From Dysidea avara (lineage: Eukaryota; Porifera; Demospongiae; Dictyoceratida; Dysideidae), in NCBI RefSeq assembly GCF_963678975.1, contig NC_089272.1:42289391-42353390 (forward strand): a stretch of 64,000 nt of DNA, in the 5' to 3' direction. Positions 40,433 through 52,432 of the stretch are shown in pieces. Positions within the stretch are counted from its first letter, which is position 1, and every line of letters starts with the position of its first letter. The notes under the pieces were generated by a model that had not been told where the DNA came from, searched no databases, and saw nothing but the letters and a program-made list of their open reading frames with translations. The translations under genes and the position numbers were made by a program.

Positions 40433-41873
40433 TGGCTGCTTGTATATAGTCAACAATAGGGTGTTCTTTAAAAGAACAAAAGATGGAGGTAGAGGGCCAT
40501 GTAGTTGGAGCTGATGTACTCGTGATGCCTAATCAACATGAAAATTTTTTTTTTGGTTGTGCTTTTTGGTTAAGTTTGTTTAACCTATATATACTTATAC
40601 TTTGTATGGTTGTTAAACATGCCATTCTTGCTGCCATTGTGATCTCATTGTTTAATTATATTCCATAGTTACAACTCTGTAATGCTATAGTGAGAGTGAC
40701 CAGACCCTTCCTCTTTTTGTGAAGGAGTGGGTGCTGTCAGGGTAGTACTCTTTCTAGTAGGGTATGGGTGGAATCCTTACATTTTTACATTGTGCGGCCT
40801 CCAGAAATAAATTCAGAAGTCATTCTGTTTAAACAATTACTATATTCTCCATATGCTGCTGATGGGACCAATGCAAAAGGGGAACCAAACATCTATTCAT
40901 CGCTTGACTACGGAGACCAGCCATTGTTCTTGTAGTATTGGTATGCTCTATTAGAGTATCTTGCACCTTCATTGTTTACTGTGAGACTGTCAACCATAGT
41001 CATATCACTAGGGTGCTTTTCAAGAGAGAATTTATAGAGAGCCATTTGGAGCATTTTGGCATCTTGGAATGGAACCAAGGCAATGGCGGATTTAGCATGG
41101 GGAATTTTCAGAATGAGGTTCCATGGAACTCTTTGAACTCCCTGGATCTGCCCCTGTGTTTATATTTGACCAGCCATATTTCCAGTCTGTATTGTATCAC
41201 TTCCAGTAAATGCAAGTGCTGAGCAAATATTTAACATTTCAATACTGCAAGAAACAGGATGATGCTAAACCTGTTATATGCTATCGGCTTTTATTCAATT
41301 CAATTCCATGATCGCTTCTGTATGATAGTGATAACCATTCACAAATTGAATCATGCATATAATATGTGATTGCCTGCTGCCGTGAATACTCTCACCACCA
41401 GCCCTACATGAAACACTGCCAAATGATAGTGTCACTGAGACATGTACCAGCTTTCTCAGAAGCTTTAAGGGTAAACTCGGAGGTACCAAGAGTTACTTAA
41501 TACTGTAGCTAATGGAACTCTAGTAATCAGATATAGCAGAGTCAATTATCCACAGTTATAATAGTGAGCGAAAACCAGCTGTTTTTGTATGGTTCTATTT
41601 TGCAGTAAAAAAGTATTGAGTATAAAAATATGCATGCTACGTAAAAAATTATGCATGTTTTAGTTTTTATGTACTGAAACAAAGCACGAATCAATAAAAC
41701 CTATATAAACCATCAGATTTGCCTTTTCATGGGGAGTAAGACAATCTTTATTTCATGTATATACATCAGAAGCCATGTGAGTTATGGGTGATGCGGTAAA
41801 AATTAAGTTTACCATGGTCACTTCATTGTTGGAATGGTCTTCTTCTTTGTCCACTACTTTTGTTATTATAGAT
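40433..41873. other. no gene recognised
   Basis: Near 41081-41160 a CAATGGCGGATTTAG word and an inverted CTGGATCTGCCCCTG word, 80 bp apart, suggest a tiny deleted CAGGGGCGGATC-type element. One CTCTATTAGAGTATCTTG motif lies at 40945. No gene seen. Confidence 0.4.
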
Positions 41874-42083
41874 AAGTCTGGTTTCTGTAGCAGCTTTCTT
41901 CCGACCCTGTCAAAGCCACGAGTGTGAGATTGGCACCATTAAATGGCCATGGCTTTGTGATAATGGTGTGTAGTGAGCTGGGACTTCACAGAGAGCTCGC
42001 CAATAGTGTTCTCAGTCAATTTGGAGTAATTTGAGGGCCATGGAGGGCCATGGAGAGCCCAAACTTGGCCTCTGGATTCCAAT
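41874..42083. repeat. 210-bp direct duplication, copy 1
   Basis: Nearly identical to 42247-42456 (start AAGTCTGGTTTCTGTAGCAG, end CTCTGGATTCCAAT). The spacing is 373 bp. ATATTAAGACCACCGTCCAC follows both, after 30 extra bases in copy 1. Confidence 0.9.
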
Positions 42084-42246
42084 CGTCTTCTTACTTCATT
42101 TTATACCCGTATATTAAGACCACCGTCCACGGATTTCACATAACAAGGCTTCCACACACACAAAATCAAACTTACGATTTTACCAGAAATGGATTGCTGG
42201 TCTAATACACTATCATATTTCACACTGTACTTCCTTCAGCACTGGC

Positions 42247-42456
42247 AAGTCTGGTTTCTGTAGCAGCTTTCTTCCGACCCTGTCAAAGCCACGAGTGTGA
42301 GATTGGCACCATTAAATGGCCATGGCTTTGTGATAATGGTGTATAGTGAGCTGGGACTTCACAGAGAGCTCGCCAATAGTGTTCTCAGTCAATTTGGAGT
42401 AATTTGAGGGCCATGGAGGGCCATGGAGAGCCCAAACTTGGCCTCTGGATTCCAAT
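42247..42456. repeat. 210-bp direct duplication, copy 2
   Basis: Second copy of the unit at 41874-42083, with one or two substitutions. A 126-codon minus-strand frame that crosses it is probably spurious. Confidence 0.9.
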
Positions 42457-42780
42457 ATTAAGACCACCGTCCACCCCCACCCTCCCACCCTATTACTACC
42501 ACCTGTGATATTATTATCCGCTCGAAAAAAGCTGCTCAAAACAGGGCAAATTTTGGGTATCAGAAATGTATACACCCACTCAATGATAGCTAGTGAACAG
42601 ATGAACAATTGGTGCAAATTTTGTTTGCACAGCTGTAGGTACTGGGAAGTTATTACACAATGATTCCTTAAAATCGCCATATCTCCTAACAAAGCTTTGT
42701 GCGTCGAAGCCTTGTTTTGTCAAATTCAGTCACATATGCACACACTGTGTTGGCCATGCACTGTTTGTACATGCCCCATT

Positions 42781-42854
42781 AGTAGGTTGTCCCGTTGGTG
42801 ATTGTACTTGGTTGTGTTTGTCCCGGGCCTAGTAATAATAATAATAATAATAAT
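42781..42854 (+). repeat. retroposon 3' tail TACTTGGTTGTGTTTGTCCCG...(TAA)n
   Basis: TGTACTTGGTTGTGTTTGTC, then CCGGGCCTAG and about seven TAA units. This is the same tail type as the minus-strand repeat at 16429. Confidence 0.65.
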
Positions 42855-43149
42855 TGTGACTGGGCCTACGAAAATAGGGCATGTGGGCACATAATTTGTG
42901 CCTACTTTTTCAAATTTCATAGGGCATGTGGGCACATAATTTGTGCCTACTTTTTCAAATTTCAATTGCTCATAACTTTTTATACCACACTGCCATGGCC
43001 ATGCAATTTTCAGATCGTAGTAAGCAGTTAATTGGCAGCATGTTGCAAGTTACAGAATGCAAATATTCTGTTCCAATACTGAGATATGACCTGTAGTGTG
43101 ATAGGGTGTAGTTTGTGTCCACATGCCCTGTTTTCGCAGGCCGGTCACA
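42855..43149. mobile_element. TGTGACCGG-family MITE with 44-bp internal duplication
   Basis: Ends TGTGACTGGGCCTACGAAAA and TTTTCGCAGGCCGGTCACA. At 295 bp it is 44 bp longer than its relatives because TAGGGCATGTGGGCACATAA and the following bases are repeated in tandem (about 42875 and 42919). The flanks AAT and ATT do not give a clean TA duplication. Confidence 0.85.
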
Positions 43150-43373
43150 ATTATGCATACACAACTTGCAGGAGATAGCTACACAATACTGTAGGAGTAT
43201 GCAAGCCAGATGAACCAGATAAAGGAAGACAGCCAAGCCTGCAGCCAGAGCCTAGTAGCTACGCCAGGTGATCGCAAAAAAGATTAAGCATGTATTGAAT
43301 TGCCTGACACCAAACACAAAGGAAGTTCGCCATTCCAGCTGCTCAAGACAAAATTGTTTACTTGTATTTTATA
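43150..43373 (+). repeat. host repeat for elements A and B, piece 1
   Basis: Matches 16841-17054 (ATTATGCATACACAACTTGC, GGAAGTTCGCCAT..). It stops at TATA, where element A begins. Confidence 0.9.
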
Positions 43374-43693
43374 TCTAATCAAAAACAGCCAAGCTGTAAA
43401 AAAAGGTGCGGCCCCCAAAAAGGCCATGGTGAAAAAAGATGTGAAATTCAAGGTGGCGGCCAAGAAATGGCTGTGATGGTAGGTTAATGGTTACATTTTA
43501 ATAACAACAATTCAGGTGAATTTGGTGCCAAGACCAAGCGGCACAAAATTCACCTGAATTGTCGTTATTAAAATGTAACCATTAACCTACCATTACAGCC
43601 ATTTCTTGGCCGCCACCTTGGATTTCACATCTTTTTTCACCATGGCCTTTTGGGGGCCGTACCTTTTTTACAGCTTGGCTGTTTTTGATTAGA
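43374..43693. repeat. 320-bp foldback at the 5' end of copy A
   Basis: Arms of about 150 bp (TCTAATCAAAAACAGCC..., ...GGCTGTTTTTGATTAGA) are almost perfectly complementary around a centre near 43530. They include GGCCATGGTGAAAAAAGATG and GGCGGCCAAGAAATGGCTG words. The tips match the foldback of copy C. Confidence 0.95.
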
Positions 43694-43895
43694 TATCACT
43701 TCTTTTTGTATTTGTATACTGCAAAGTCGGCCTATGGCTGGCTTTGGGGCTTTTTTAACCCATGTGTTTTTTTCTTTACTACAGGAAGAAGAAAAAAACT
43801 TAAAGAAGAATTTTAGTACTTCAATTATTTTTGATTTTATTAGTAATTATACAAATTATATACATATATTTATTACATGCCCATTATGCCCCACA

Positions 43896-46800
43896 GGATA
43901 TTTTTTTGCAGCTGATCTCTCTACTGGGTGACTTGAAATGTAGCAGAACTATATACAGGATGGTTTCTTTGTAGCTGAACTCTCTACAAGGTAACCTCTT
44001 CTAGCTGGTCTCTCTACAGGGTATTTTGTTTCTAGCTGAACTCTCTACAGGTGATTTGTTTGCAGCTAAACTCTCTACATGGTGGTGTCTTTGTAGCCGA
44101 ACTCTCTACATGATGGTTTCTTTGTAGCTGAACTCTCTATAAGGTGACTTCGTCTAGCTGAACTCTCTACAGGGTGATTTTTTTGTAGCTGAACTCTCTG
44201 CAGGGTGATTTGTTTGCAGCTGAACTCTCTACATGATGGTTTCTTTGTAGCTGAACTCTCTACAAGGTGACTTCGTCCAGCTGATCTCTCTACGGGGTGA
44301 TTTGTTTCTAGCTGAACTCTCTACAGGTGATTTGTTTGCAGCTAAACTCTCTACATGGTGGTTTCTTTGTAGCTGAACTCCCTACATGATGGTTTCTTTG
44401 TAGCTGAACTCTCTACAAGGTAACTTCTTCTCTACAGGGTGATTTGTTGTAGTTGAATTCTCTACAAGGTGGTTTGTATGAGGCTGAACTCTCTACATGG
44501 CGGTTTCTTTGTAGCTGAACTCTCTACAGAGTGATTTGTTTGCAGCTGAACTCTCTACATGATGGTTTCTTTGTAACTGAACACTCTACAAGGTGACTTC
44601 TTCTAGCTGATCTTTCTACAGGGTGAATTGTTGTAGCTGAACTATCTACAAGGTAACTTCTTCTAGCTGATCTCTATACAGGGTGATTTGTTTGTAGTTG
44701 AATTCTGTACAGGCGGTTTCTTTGTAGCTGAACTGTGTACATGATGGTTTCTTTGTAGCTGAACTCTTTACAAGGTGACTTCTTCTAGCTGAACTCTCTA
44801 CGGGGTAATTTCTTTGTAGCTGAACTCTCTATATGATGGTTTCTTTGTAACTGAACTCTCTACAATGTAACTTCTTTTAGCTGATCTTTCTACTGGGTGA
44901 TTTGTTTGCAGCTGAACTATCTACATGGTGGTTTCTTTGTTGCTGAACTCTCTACAAGGTGAATTCTTCTACCTGATCTCTCTACAGGGTAATTTGTTTG
45001 TAACTGAACTCTGTACAAGTGCGTTTTTGTGGGTGATCTCACTGCAGGTTGATTAGTTTGTAGCTGAACTCACTAAAGGGTGATTTTGCTTGTAGCTGAA
45101 CTCCTTGCATTGTATCTAGTTTTTAGCTGATCTCTCTACAGGGTGATTTGTTTGTAGCTGATCTCTCTACAAGTTGATTTGTGTGTAGCTGATCTCTCTG
45201 CAGGTTGATTAATTTGCAGCCGATCTCTCTACAAGGTAATTTGTTTGTAGCTGAACTGTCTATAAAGTGATTTATTTGTAGCTGATCTCTCTGCAGGTTG
45301 ATTTGTTTTAGCTGAACTCTCTACAGGGTGATTTACTTGTAGCTGAACTCCTTACATTGTGTCTAGTTTCTAGCTGATCTCTCTACAGGGTGATTTGTTT
45401 GTAGCTGATCTCTCTACAAGCTGATTTATTTGTAGCTGAATTCTCTGCAAAGTGTTTTGTTTGTAGCTGACCTCTCTTCAGGGTGATTTGTTTCTAGCTG
45501 ATCTCTCTACAGGGTGATTTTTTTTGTAGCTGACCTCTCATCAGGGTGATTTGTTTCTAGCTGATCTCTCTACAGGGTGATTTTTTGTAGCTGATCTCTA
45601 TACAAGTTGATTTGTTTCTAGCTGATTGCTCTGCAGGTTGATTTGCTTGTAGATGAACTCTCTACAGGATAACTTGCTTGTAGCTGAACTCCTTACTTTG
45701 TGTCTAGTTTGTAGCTGATCTCTCTACAGGGTGATTTGTTTGTAGCTGAACTCCTTACATTGTGTGTAGTTTCTAGCTGATCTCTCTACAGGGTGATTTG
45801 TTTGTAGCCGATCTCTCTACAAGGTAATTTGTTTGTAGCTGAACTATCTATAAGGTGATTTGTATGTAGCTAATCTCTCTGCAGATTGATTTGTTTTAGC
45901 TGAACTCTGATTTGTTTTTAGCTTATCTCTGTACAGGTTGATTTGTGTGTAACTGATCTCTCTACAAGCTGATTTGTTTGCAGCTGATCACTCTGCAGGT
46001 TGATTTGTTTCTAGATGATCTCTCTACAGGTTGATTTGTTTGTTGCTGATCGCTCTAAAGGTTGATTTGTTTGTAGCTGAACTCTCTGCAAAATGTTTTG
46101 TTTGTAGTTGATCTCTCTACAAGGTGATTTTTTGTAGCTGACCTCTCTTCAGGGTGATTTGTTTCTAGCTGATATCTCTACAGGGTGATTTTTGTAGCTG
46201 ACCTCTCTTCAGGGTGATTTGTTTCTAGCTGATCGCTCTACAAGTTGGTTTGTTTGTAGCTGAACTCTCTACACGGTGATTTGCTTGTAGCTGAACTCCT
46301 TACATTGTGTCTAGTTTCTAGCTGATCTCTCTACAGGGTGATTTGTTTGTAGCTGATCTCTCTACAAGTTGAATTGTGTGTAGCTGATCTCTCTGCAGGT
46401 TGATTTGTTTGTAGCCGATGTCTCTACAAGGTAATTTGTTTGTAGTTGAACTGTCTAAAAGGTGATTTGTTTGTAGCTGATCTCACTGCAGGTTGATTTG
46501 TTTTAGCTGAACTCTCTACAGGGTGATTTATTTGTAGCTGAACTCCTTACATTGTGTGTAGTTTCTAGCTGATCTCTCTACAGGGTGATTTGTTTGTAGC
46601 TGATCTCTCTATAAGTTGATTTGTGTGTAGCTGATCTCTCTGCAGGTTGATTTGTTTGTAGCCGATCTCTCTATAGGGTAATTTGTTTGTAGCTGAACTC
46701 TCTACAAGTTGATCTGTGTGTAGCTGATCTCTCTGCAGGTTGATTTGTTTGTAGCCGATCTCTCTACAGGGCAATTTGTTTGTAGCTGATCTCTCTACAG

Positions 46801-49085
46801 GGTGATTTTTTTGTAGCTGACCTCTCTTCAGGGTGATTTGTTTCTAGCTGATCTCTCTACAGGGTGATTTTTTGTAGCTGACCTCTCTTCAGGGTGATTT
46901 GTTTCTAGCTGATCTCTCTACAGGGTGATTTGTTTGTAGCTGATCTCTCTATAAGTTGATTTGTGTGTAGCTGATCTCTCTGCAGGTTGATTTGTTTGTA
47001 GCCGATCTCTCTATAGGGTAATTTGTTTGTAGCTGAACTCTCTACAAGTTGATCTGTGTGTAGCTGATCTCTCTGCAGGTTGATTTGTTTGTAGCCGATC
47101 TCTCTACAGGGCAATTTGTTTGTAGCTGATCTCTCTACAGGGTGATTTTTTTGTAGCTGACCTCTCTTCAGGGTGATTTGTTTCTAGCTGATCTCTCTAC
47201 AGGGTGATTTTTTGTAGCTGACCTCTCTTCAGGGTGATTTGTTTCTAGCTGATTGCTCTACAGGTTGATTTTTTTGTAGATGAACTCTCTACAGGGTAAT
47301 TTGCTTGTAGCTGAACTCCTTACTTTGTGTCTAGTTTGTAGCTGATCTCTCTACAGGGTGATTTGTTTGTAGCTGATCTCTATACAAGTTGATATGTGTG
47401 TAGCTGTTCTCTCTGCAGGGTGATTTGTTTGTAGCCGATCTCTCTACAAGGTAATTTGTTTGTAGTTGAACTATCTATAAGGTGATTTGTTTGTAGCTGA
47501 TCTCTCTGCAGATTGATTTGTTTTAGCTGAACTCTCTACAGGATGATTTGTTTCTAGCTTATCTCTCTACAGGTTGATTTGTTTGTTGCTGATCGCTCTA
47601 AAGGTTGATTTGTTTGTAGCTGAACTCCTTACATTGTGTGTAGTTTCTAGCTGATCTCTCTACAGGGTGATTTGTTTGTAGCTGATCTCTCTACAAGTTG
47701 ATTTGTGTGTAGCTGATCTCTCTGCAGGTTGATTTGTTTGTAGCCGATCTCTCTAAAGGTAATCTGTTTGTAGCTGAACTCTCTATAAGGTGATTTGTTT
47801 GTAGCTGATCTCTCTGCAGGTTGATTTGTTTTATCTGAACTCTCTACAGGGTGATTGCTTGTAGCTGAACTCCTTACATTGTGTCTAGTTTCTAGCTGAT
47901 GTCTCTACAGGGTGATTTGTTTCTAGCTTATCTCTCTACAGGTTGATTTGTTTGTTGCTGATCGCTCTAAAGGTTGATTTGTTTGTAGCTGAACTCTCTG
48001 CAAAGTGTTTTGTTTGTAGTTGATTTCTCTACAAGGTGATTTTTTTGTAGCTGACCTCTCTTCAGGGTGATTTGTTTCTAGCTGATATCTCTACAGGGTG
48101 ATTTTTTGTAGCTGACCTCTCTTCAGGGTAATTTGTTTCTAGCTGATCGCTCTACAGGTTGGTTTGTTTGTAGCTGAATTCTCTAAAGGGTGATTTGCTT
48201 GTAGCTGAACTCCTTACATTGTGTGTAGTTTCTAGCTGATCTCTCTACAGGGTGATTTGTTTGTAGCTGATCTCTCTACAAGTTGATTTGTGTGTAGCTG
48301 ATCTCTCTGCAGGTTGATTTGTTTGTAGCCGATCTCTCTACAGGTAATCTGTTTGTAGCTGAACTCTCTATAAGGTGATTTGTTTATAGCTGATCTCTCT
48401 ACAGGGTGATTTGTTTGTAGCTGATCTCTCTACAAGTTGATTTGTGTGTAGCTGATCTCTCTGCAGGTTGATTTGTTTGTAGCCGATCTCTCTACAGGTA
48501 ATCTGTTTGTAGCTGAACTCTCTATAAGGTGATTTGTTTGTAGCTGATCTCTCTGCAGGTTGATTTGTTTTAGCTGAACTCTCTACAGGGTGATTGCTTG
48601 TAGCTGAACTCCTTACATTGTGTCTAGTTTCTAGCTGATGTCTCTACAGGGTGATTTTTTGTAGCTGAACTCTCTACATGGTGATTTGTTTCTAGCTTAT
48701 CTCTCTACAGGTAGATTTGTGTTTATTTGTTCATTGCTGATCGCTCTAAAGGTTGATTTGTTGCAGCCGAACACCCTGCAAAGTGTTTTGTTTGTAGCTG
48801 ATCACTCTAAAGGGTAATTTGTTTGTAGCTGAACTCTCTCCACAGTGACTTGTGTGTAGCTGAATTCTGTGTAACTGAATTCTCTAGAGAGTGACTTAAT
48901 TGTAGCTGAATTCTCTACACAGTGCATGACTTGTTTATAGCTGAACTTTCTTCAGTGTGACTTTTAATGTTCTGAATCTCTATAGTGATATATTTGCTTA
49001 ACTCTCCACATGGTGACTGTCTTCTTGCTGAACTGTCTATAAGATTAACTGTTTGCAGCTGAACTCCCTACAGAATAACTTGTGA
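43896..49085 (+). repeat. 31-bp tandem repeat array in copy A (about 165 units)
   Basis: The consensus unit is close to GTAGCTGATCTCTCTACAGG followed by GTGATTTGTTT, 31 bp. Variants GAACTCTCTACA and CCTTACATTGTGTCTAG recur at regular spacing, giving higher-order blocks. For example, 46565-46774 and 46905-47114 are identical at a 340-bp offset. The minus-strand frames through it simply repeat a short peptide and are not genes. Confidence 0.95.
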
Positions 49086-49937
49086 TGTAATAAAATTCTA
49101 TAATGGAATAAATAAATTAGCCAAATTCTCTATTAGGGTGACTGTTCTATTAGAGTATCTCGATCTCGCATTTGCTGCACGGAGTTGGCTTTCGAATCAT
49201 AACTCAGTGGTTTGTAATCCGATTCTTCTGTACTACTGCAAGGACTTTCTATGAAGATTAGTCCAGCTATACAACGATTTTCAGCTCATTGCTCTAAGCG
49301 GTTTGCCTAGTAGGCGTGAAAACAAATACTTTTTTATTCATAAAAATCGATCGCGTAATTGTGACACAGGTTGGGTTTTGTGTCATATCTCCGTGGTCTT
49401 TATCTCGATTCCTTTCAAACCACCAAACGGCACTCCTACGATGGTTACTCCATCTACATAGCAATTTTCAACTCATTCCATGAAGCGGTTTACCCTGTAG
49501 GCGTGACAACAAATCGATCTTGTTTTACGCGAATAATCGGTCATAACTCCTTAACCATTCATCGGATTTGTACCAAATTTGATGCTAGGATTCGCCTTTG
49601 GACTCCCTTTCTGTGTGCCAAATTTCACGGCGATCGGAGTACGCGTTTTCTTGTTATAGCAATTTTTGCAAGTGTGCGAAAAGACGAAGAAGAAGGAAAA
49701 AAACAACGAAACTTTGGCAGCTCGTATCTCGGAAATGGCTGGAGTGATTTCCTTCAAATTTGAAATGTAGACTCCCTTGGCTGGCGGACAACTGTGTAGC
49801 AAATTTGGTTCCAATCAGATAAGTGATCACCGAGATACAAAGGTGTGAAAATGACGTTTTCGTTCTTCCTGTCAATATACTCACGGGTGTGGCGCGCCGG
49901 CTTCTTGGGCCGCACGACACACTACCGTGTGTCTTGA
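49086..49937 (+). other. unique right domain of copy A
   Basis: This domain begins with CTCTATTAGGGTGACTG and TTCTATTAGAGTATCTCGAT. It contains two similar 150-bp segments (49180-49330 and 49370-49520, both with TCAACTCATT-like and AGCGGTTT..AGGCGTG words), then a purine-rich AAGACGAAGAAGAAGG stretch and the terminal hairpin. A 130-codon plus-strand frame (49371-49763) is broken in copy B, so coding is unlikely. Confidence 0.7.
49916..49937 (+). terminator. terminal hairpin of copy A
   Basis: GACACAC-TACC-GTGTGTC forms a perfect 7-bp stem followed by TTGA and the element end. In rolling-circle elements such a hairpin marks transposition termination; it is not a transcription terminator. That role is inferred. 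Confidence 0.65.
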
Positions 49938-50181
49938 TGTAACTGTATTGTAAAGAGCGTGGCATATGTTTTAATGTTTCTTGTATTGTTTATTGACGGG
50001 AATGAATCTACTGGCAGCTGGCATGGAGACTTGAGATGTTACAAACATAAAAGCTTACTCGAAATCTTCTTGTTTACACGTAAAGTGGCCTCTGGCTCTC
50101 CTGCACAGGCATCGCTAATATTCTCCTTCGCGTAATCTGTAAATAATTAAGCAAGGGTGTGGTACTTGGCGTTATATAGAA
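49938..50181 (+). repeat. host repeat for elements A and B, piece 2
   Basis: Matches 17055-17303 (GTAACTGTATTGTAAAGAGC to GGCGTTATATAGAA). It ends at A50181, where element B begins. Confidence 0.9.
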
Positions 50182-50504
50182 TCTAATCAAAAACAGCCAA
50201 ACTGTAAAAAAAGGTGCGGCCCCCAAAAAGGCCATGGTGAAAAAAGATGTGAAATCCAAGGTGGCGGCCAAGAAATGGCTGTGATGGTAGGTTAATGGTT
50301 ACATTTTAATAACAACAATTCAGGTGAATTTGGTGCCAAGACCAAGCGGCACAAAATTCACCTGAATTGTCGTTATTAAAATGTAACCATTAACCTACCA
50401 TCACAGCCATTTCTTGGCCGCCACCTTGGATTTCACATCTTTTTTCACCATGGCCTTTTTTGGGGGCCGCACCTTTTTTTACAGTTTGGCTGTTTTTGAT
50501 TAGA
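50182..50504. repeat. foldback at the 5' end of copy B
   Basis: Nearly identical to 43374-43693. The arms pair from TCTAATCAAAAACAGCC to GGCTGTTTTTGATTAGA. Confidence 0.95.
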
Positions 50505-50704
50505 TATCACTTCTTTTTGTATTTGTATACTGCAAAGCCGGCCTATGGCTGGCTTTGGGGCTTTTTTAACCCATGTGTTTTTTTCTTTACTACAGGAAGA
50601 AGAAAAGAACTTAAAGAAGAATTTTAGTACTTCAATTATTTTTGATTTTATTAGTAATTATACAAATTATATACATATATTTATTACATGCCCATTATGC
50701 CCCA

Positions 50705-51986
50705 CAGGATATTTTTTTGCAGCTGATCTCTCTACTGGGTGACTTGAAATGTAGCTGAACTATATACAGGATGGTTTCTTTGTAGCTGAACTCTCTACAA
50801 GGTAACCTCTTCTAGCTGGTCTCTCTACAGGGTATTTTGTTTCTAGCTGAACTCTCTACAGGTGATTTGTTTGCAGCTAAACTCTCTACATGGTGGTGTC
50901 TTTGTAGCCGAACTCTCTACATGATGGTTTCTTTGTAGCTGAACTCTCTATAAGGTGACTTCGTCTAGCTGAACTCTCTACAGGGTGATTTTTTTGTAGC
51001 TGAACTCTCTGCAGGATGATTTGTTTGCAGCTGAACTCTCTACATGATGGTTTCTTTGTAGCTGAACTCCTTACATTGTGTCTAGTTTCTAGCTGATCTC
51101 TCTACAGGGTGATTTGTTTGTAGCTGATCTCTCTACAAGTTGATTTGTGTGTAGCTGATCATTCTACAGGTTGATTTGTTTGTAGCCGATCTCTCTACAG
51201 GGTAATTTGTTTGTAGCTGAACTCTGTACAAGGTGCTTTTTTGTAGGTGATCTCACTGCAGGTTGATTTGTTTGTAGCTGAACTCACTAAAGGGTGATTT
51301 GCTTGTAGCTGAACTCCTTACATTGTGTCTAGTTTCTAGCTGATCTCTCTACAGGGTGATTTGTTTGTAGCTGAACTCTCTATAAGGTGATTTGTTTGCA
51401 GCTGAACTCTCTACATGGTGGTTTCTTTGTTGCTGAACTCTCTACAGGGTGATTTGTTTCTAGCTTATCTCTCTACAGGTTGATTTGTGTGTAACTGATC
51501 TCTCTACAAGCTGATTTGTTTGTAGCTGAATTCTCTGCAAAGTGTTTTGTTTGTAGCTGACCTCTCTTCAGGGTGATTTGTTTCTAGCTGATCTCTCTAC
51601 AGGGTGATTTTTTTGTAGCTGACCTCTCTTCAGGGTGATTTGTTCCTAGCTGATCTCTCTACAGGGTGATGTTTTGTAGCTGACCTCTCTTCAGGGTGAT
51701 TTGTTTCTAGCTGATTGCTCTGTAGGTTGATTTGCTTGTAGATGAACTCTCTACAGGGTAACTTGCTTGTAGCTGAACTCTTTACTTTGTGTCTAGTTTG
51801 TAGCTGATCTCTCTACAGGGTGATTTGTTTGTAGCTGAACTCCTTACATTGTGTGTAGTTTCTAGCTGATCTCTCTACAGGGTGATTTGTTTGTAGCTGA
51901 TCTCTATACAAGTTGATTTGTGTGTAGCTGATCTCTCTGCAGGGTGATTTGTTTGTAGCCGATCTCTCTACAAGGTAATTGTTTGT
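50705..51986 (+). repeat. 31-bp tandem array in copy B, part 1
   Basis: Same 31-bp unit as copy A. The first units (to about 51060) match copy A in order and then diverge by rearrangement. Confidence 0.95.
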
Positions 51987-51994
51987 AGCTGAAC

Positions 51995-52432
51995 TAGGCA
52001 TGAGGCTATTATGCTCCAAAAATTGAACATTATGCTTTTGAGCAGTGCTCAAAAAATCACCTATTATGCTTTTGAGAATTACCCATTATTCTCAAAATTA
52101 TGCCACCATAATTGGCCAGTTCATTGCTGTATCAGGCCATTTTCATTGATGTTTAAGCTTCAAATAGTCTTGAATTCTTTAGCTGGTTGCTGTATTAGAG
52201 TATTTCAATTCAATTGACTGCTTTATTAGAGTAAATAATCTTTAGTGACTGTTCTATTAGAGTTTCTGACTGCTCTATTAGAGTATCTCGATCTTTTTAA
52301 ACGGAATTGTGCAATCTGCAGATTTTCCTACTGTTAAAGCTTTATAATCACCTCAAAATGCTAGCATAATTCCTGATTCCCACACATACCTATTATGCCC
52401 GAAATTATGCCGGCATAATCGCCGCATCTCTA
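51995..52432. mobile_element. hAT-like MITE inserted in the array
   Basis: Ends TAGGCATGAGGCTATTATGC and GCATAATCGCCGCATCTCTA with a perfect 8-bp duplication AGCTGAAC (51987-51994, 52433-52440) that is itself part of the 31-bp unit. It belongs to the same family as 4302-5441 (GCATAAT-rich ends) and carries four CTATTAGAGT motifs at 52190-52290. Confidence 0.9.

Larger units (their letters stand above)
43374..49937 (+). mobile_element. rolling-circle-like element, copy A (foldback, 31-bp array, 3' hairpin)
   Basis: The 6,564-bp insertion lies between A43373 and T49938 of a repeat whose intact copy is at 16839-17511. It begins TCTAATCAAAAACAGCC and ends GACACAC-TACC-GTGTGTC-TTGA. There is no target duplication if the site is A|T; a 2-bp AT duplication is the alternative reading. 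The parts in order are foldback (43374-43693), a unique segment (43694-43895), a 31-bp tandem array (about 43896-49085) and a unique right domain (49086-49937). A 5'-TC, a 3' hairpin and AT insertion are Helitron/Helentron hallmarks, but the canonical CTRR end is missing. No Rep, helicase or transposase, so non-autonomous. Confidence 0.8.

Noticed and set aside
42312..42692. 126-codon minus-strand frame
   Set aside because: It runs across the 210-bp duplication into unrelated sequence and shows no domain; the other copy does not preserve it.
46565..47114. Two identical 69-codon minus-strand frames in the 31-bp array
   Set aside because: They are translations of the tandem repeat with no start context, and they appear twice only because of a 340-bp higher-order duplication.
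43896..49085. CRISPR-like or centromeric satellite array
   Set aside because: There are no unique spacers between direct repeats. The array is bounded by mobile-element ends on both sides and recurs in copy B with the same flanks.
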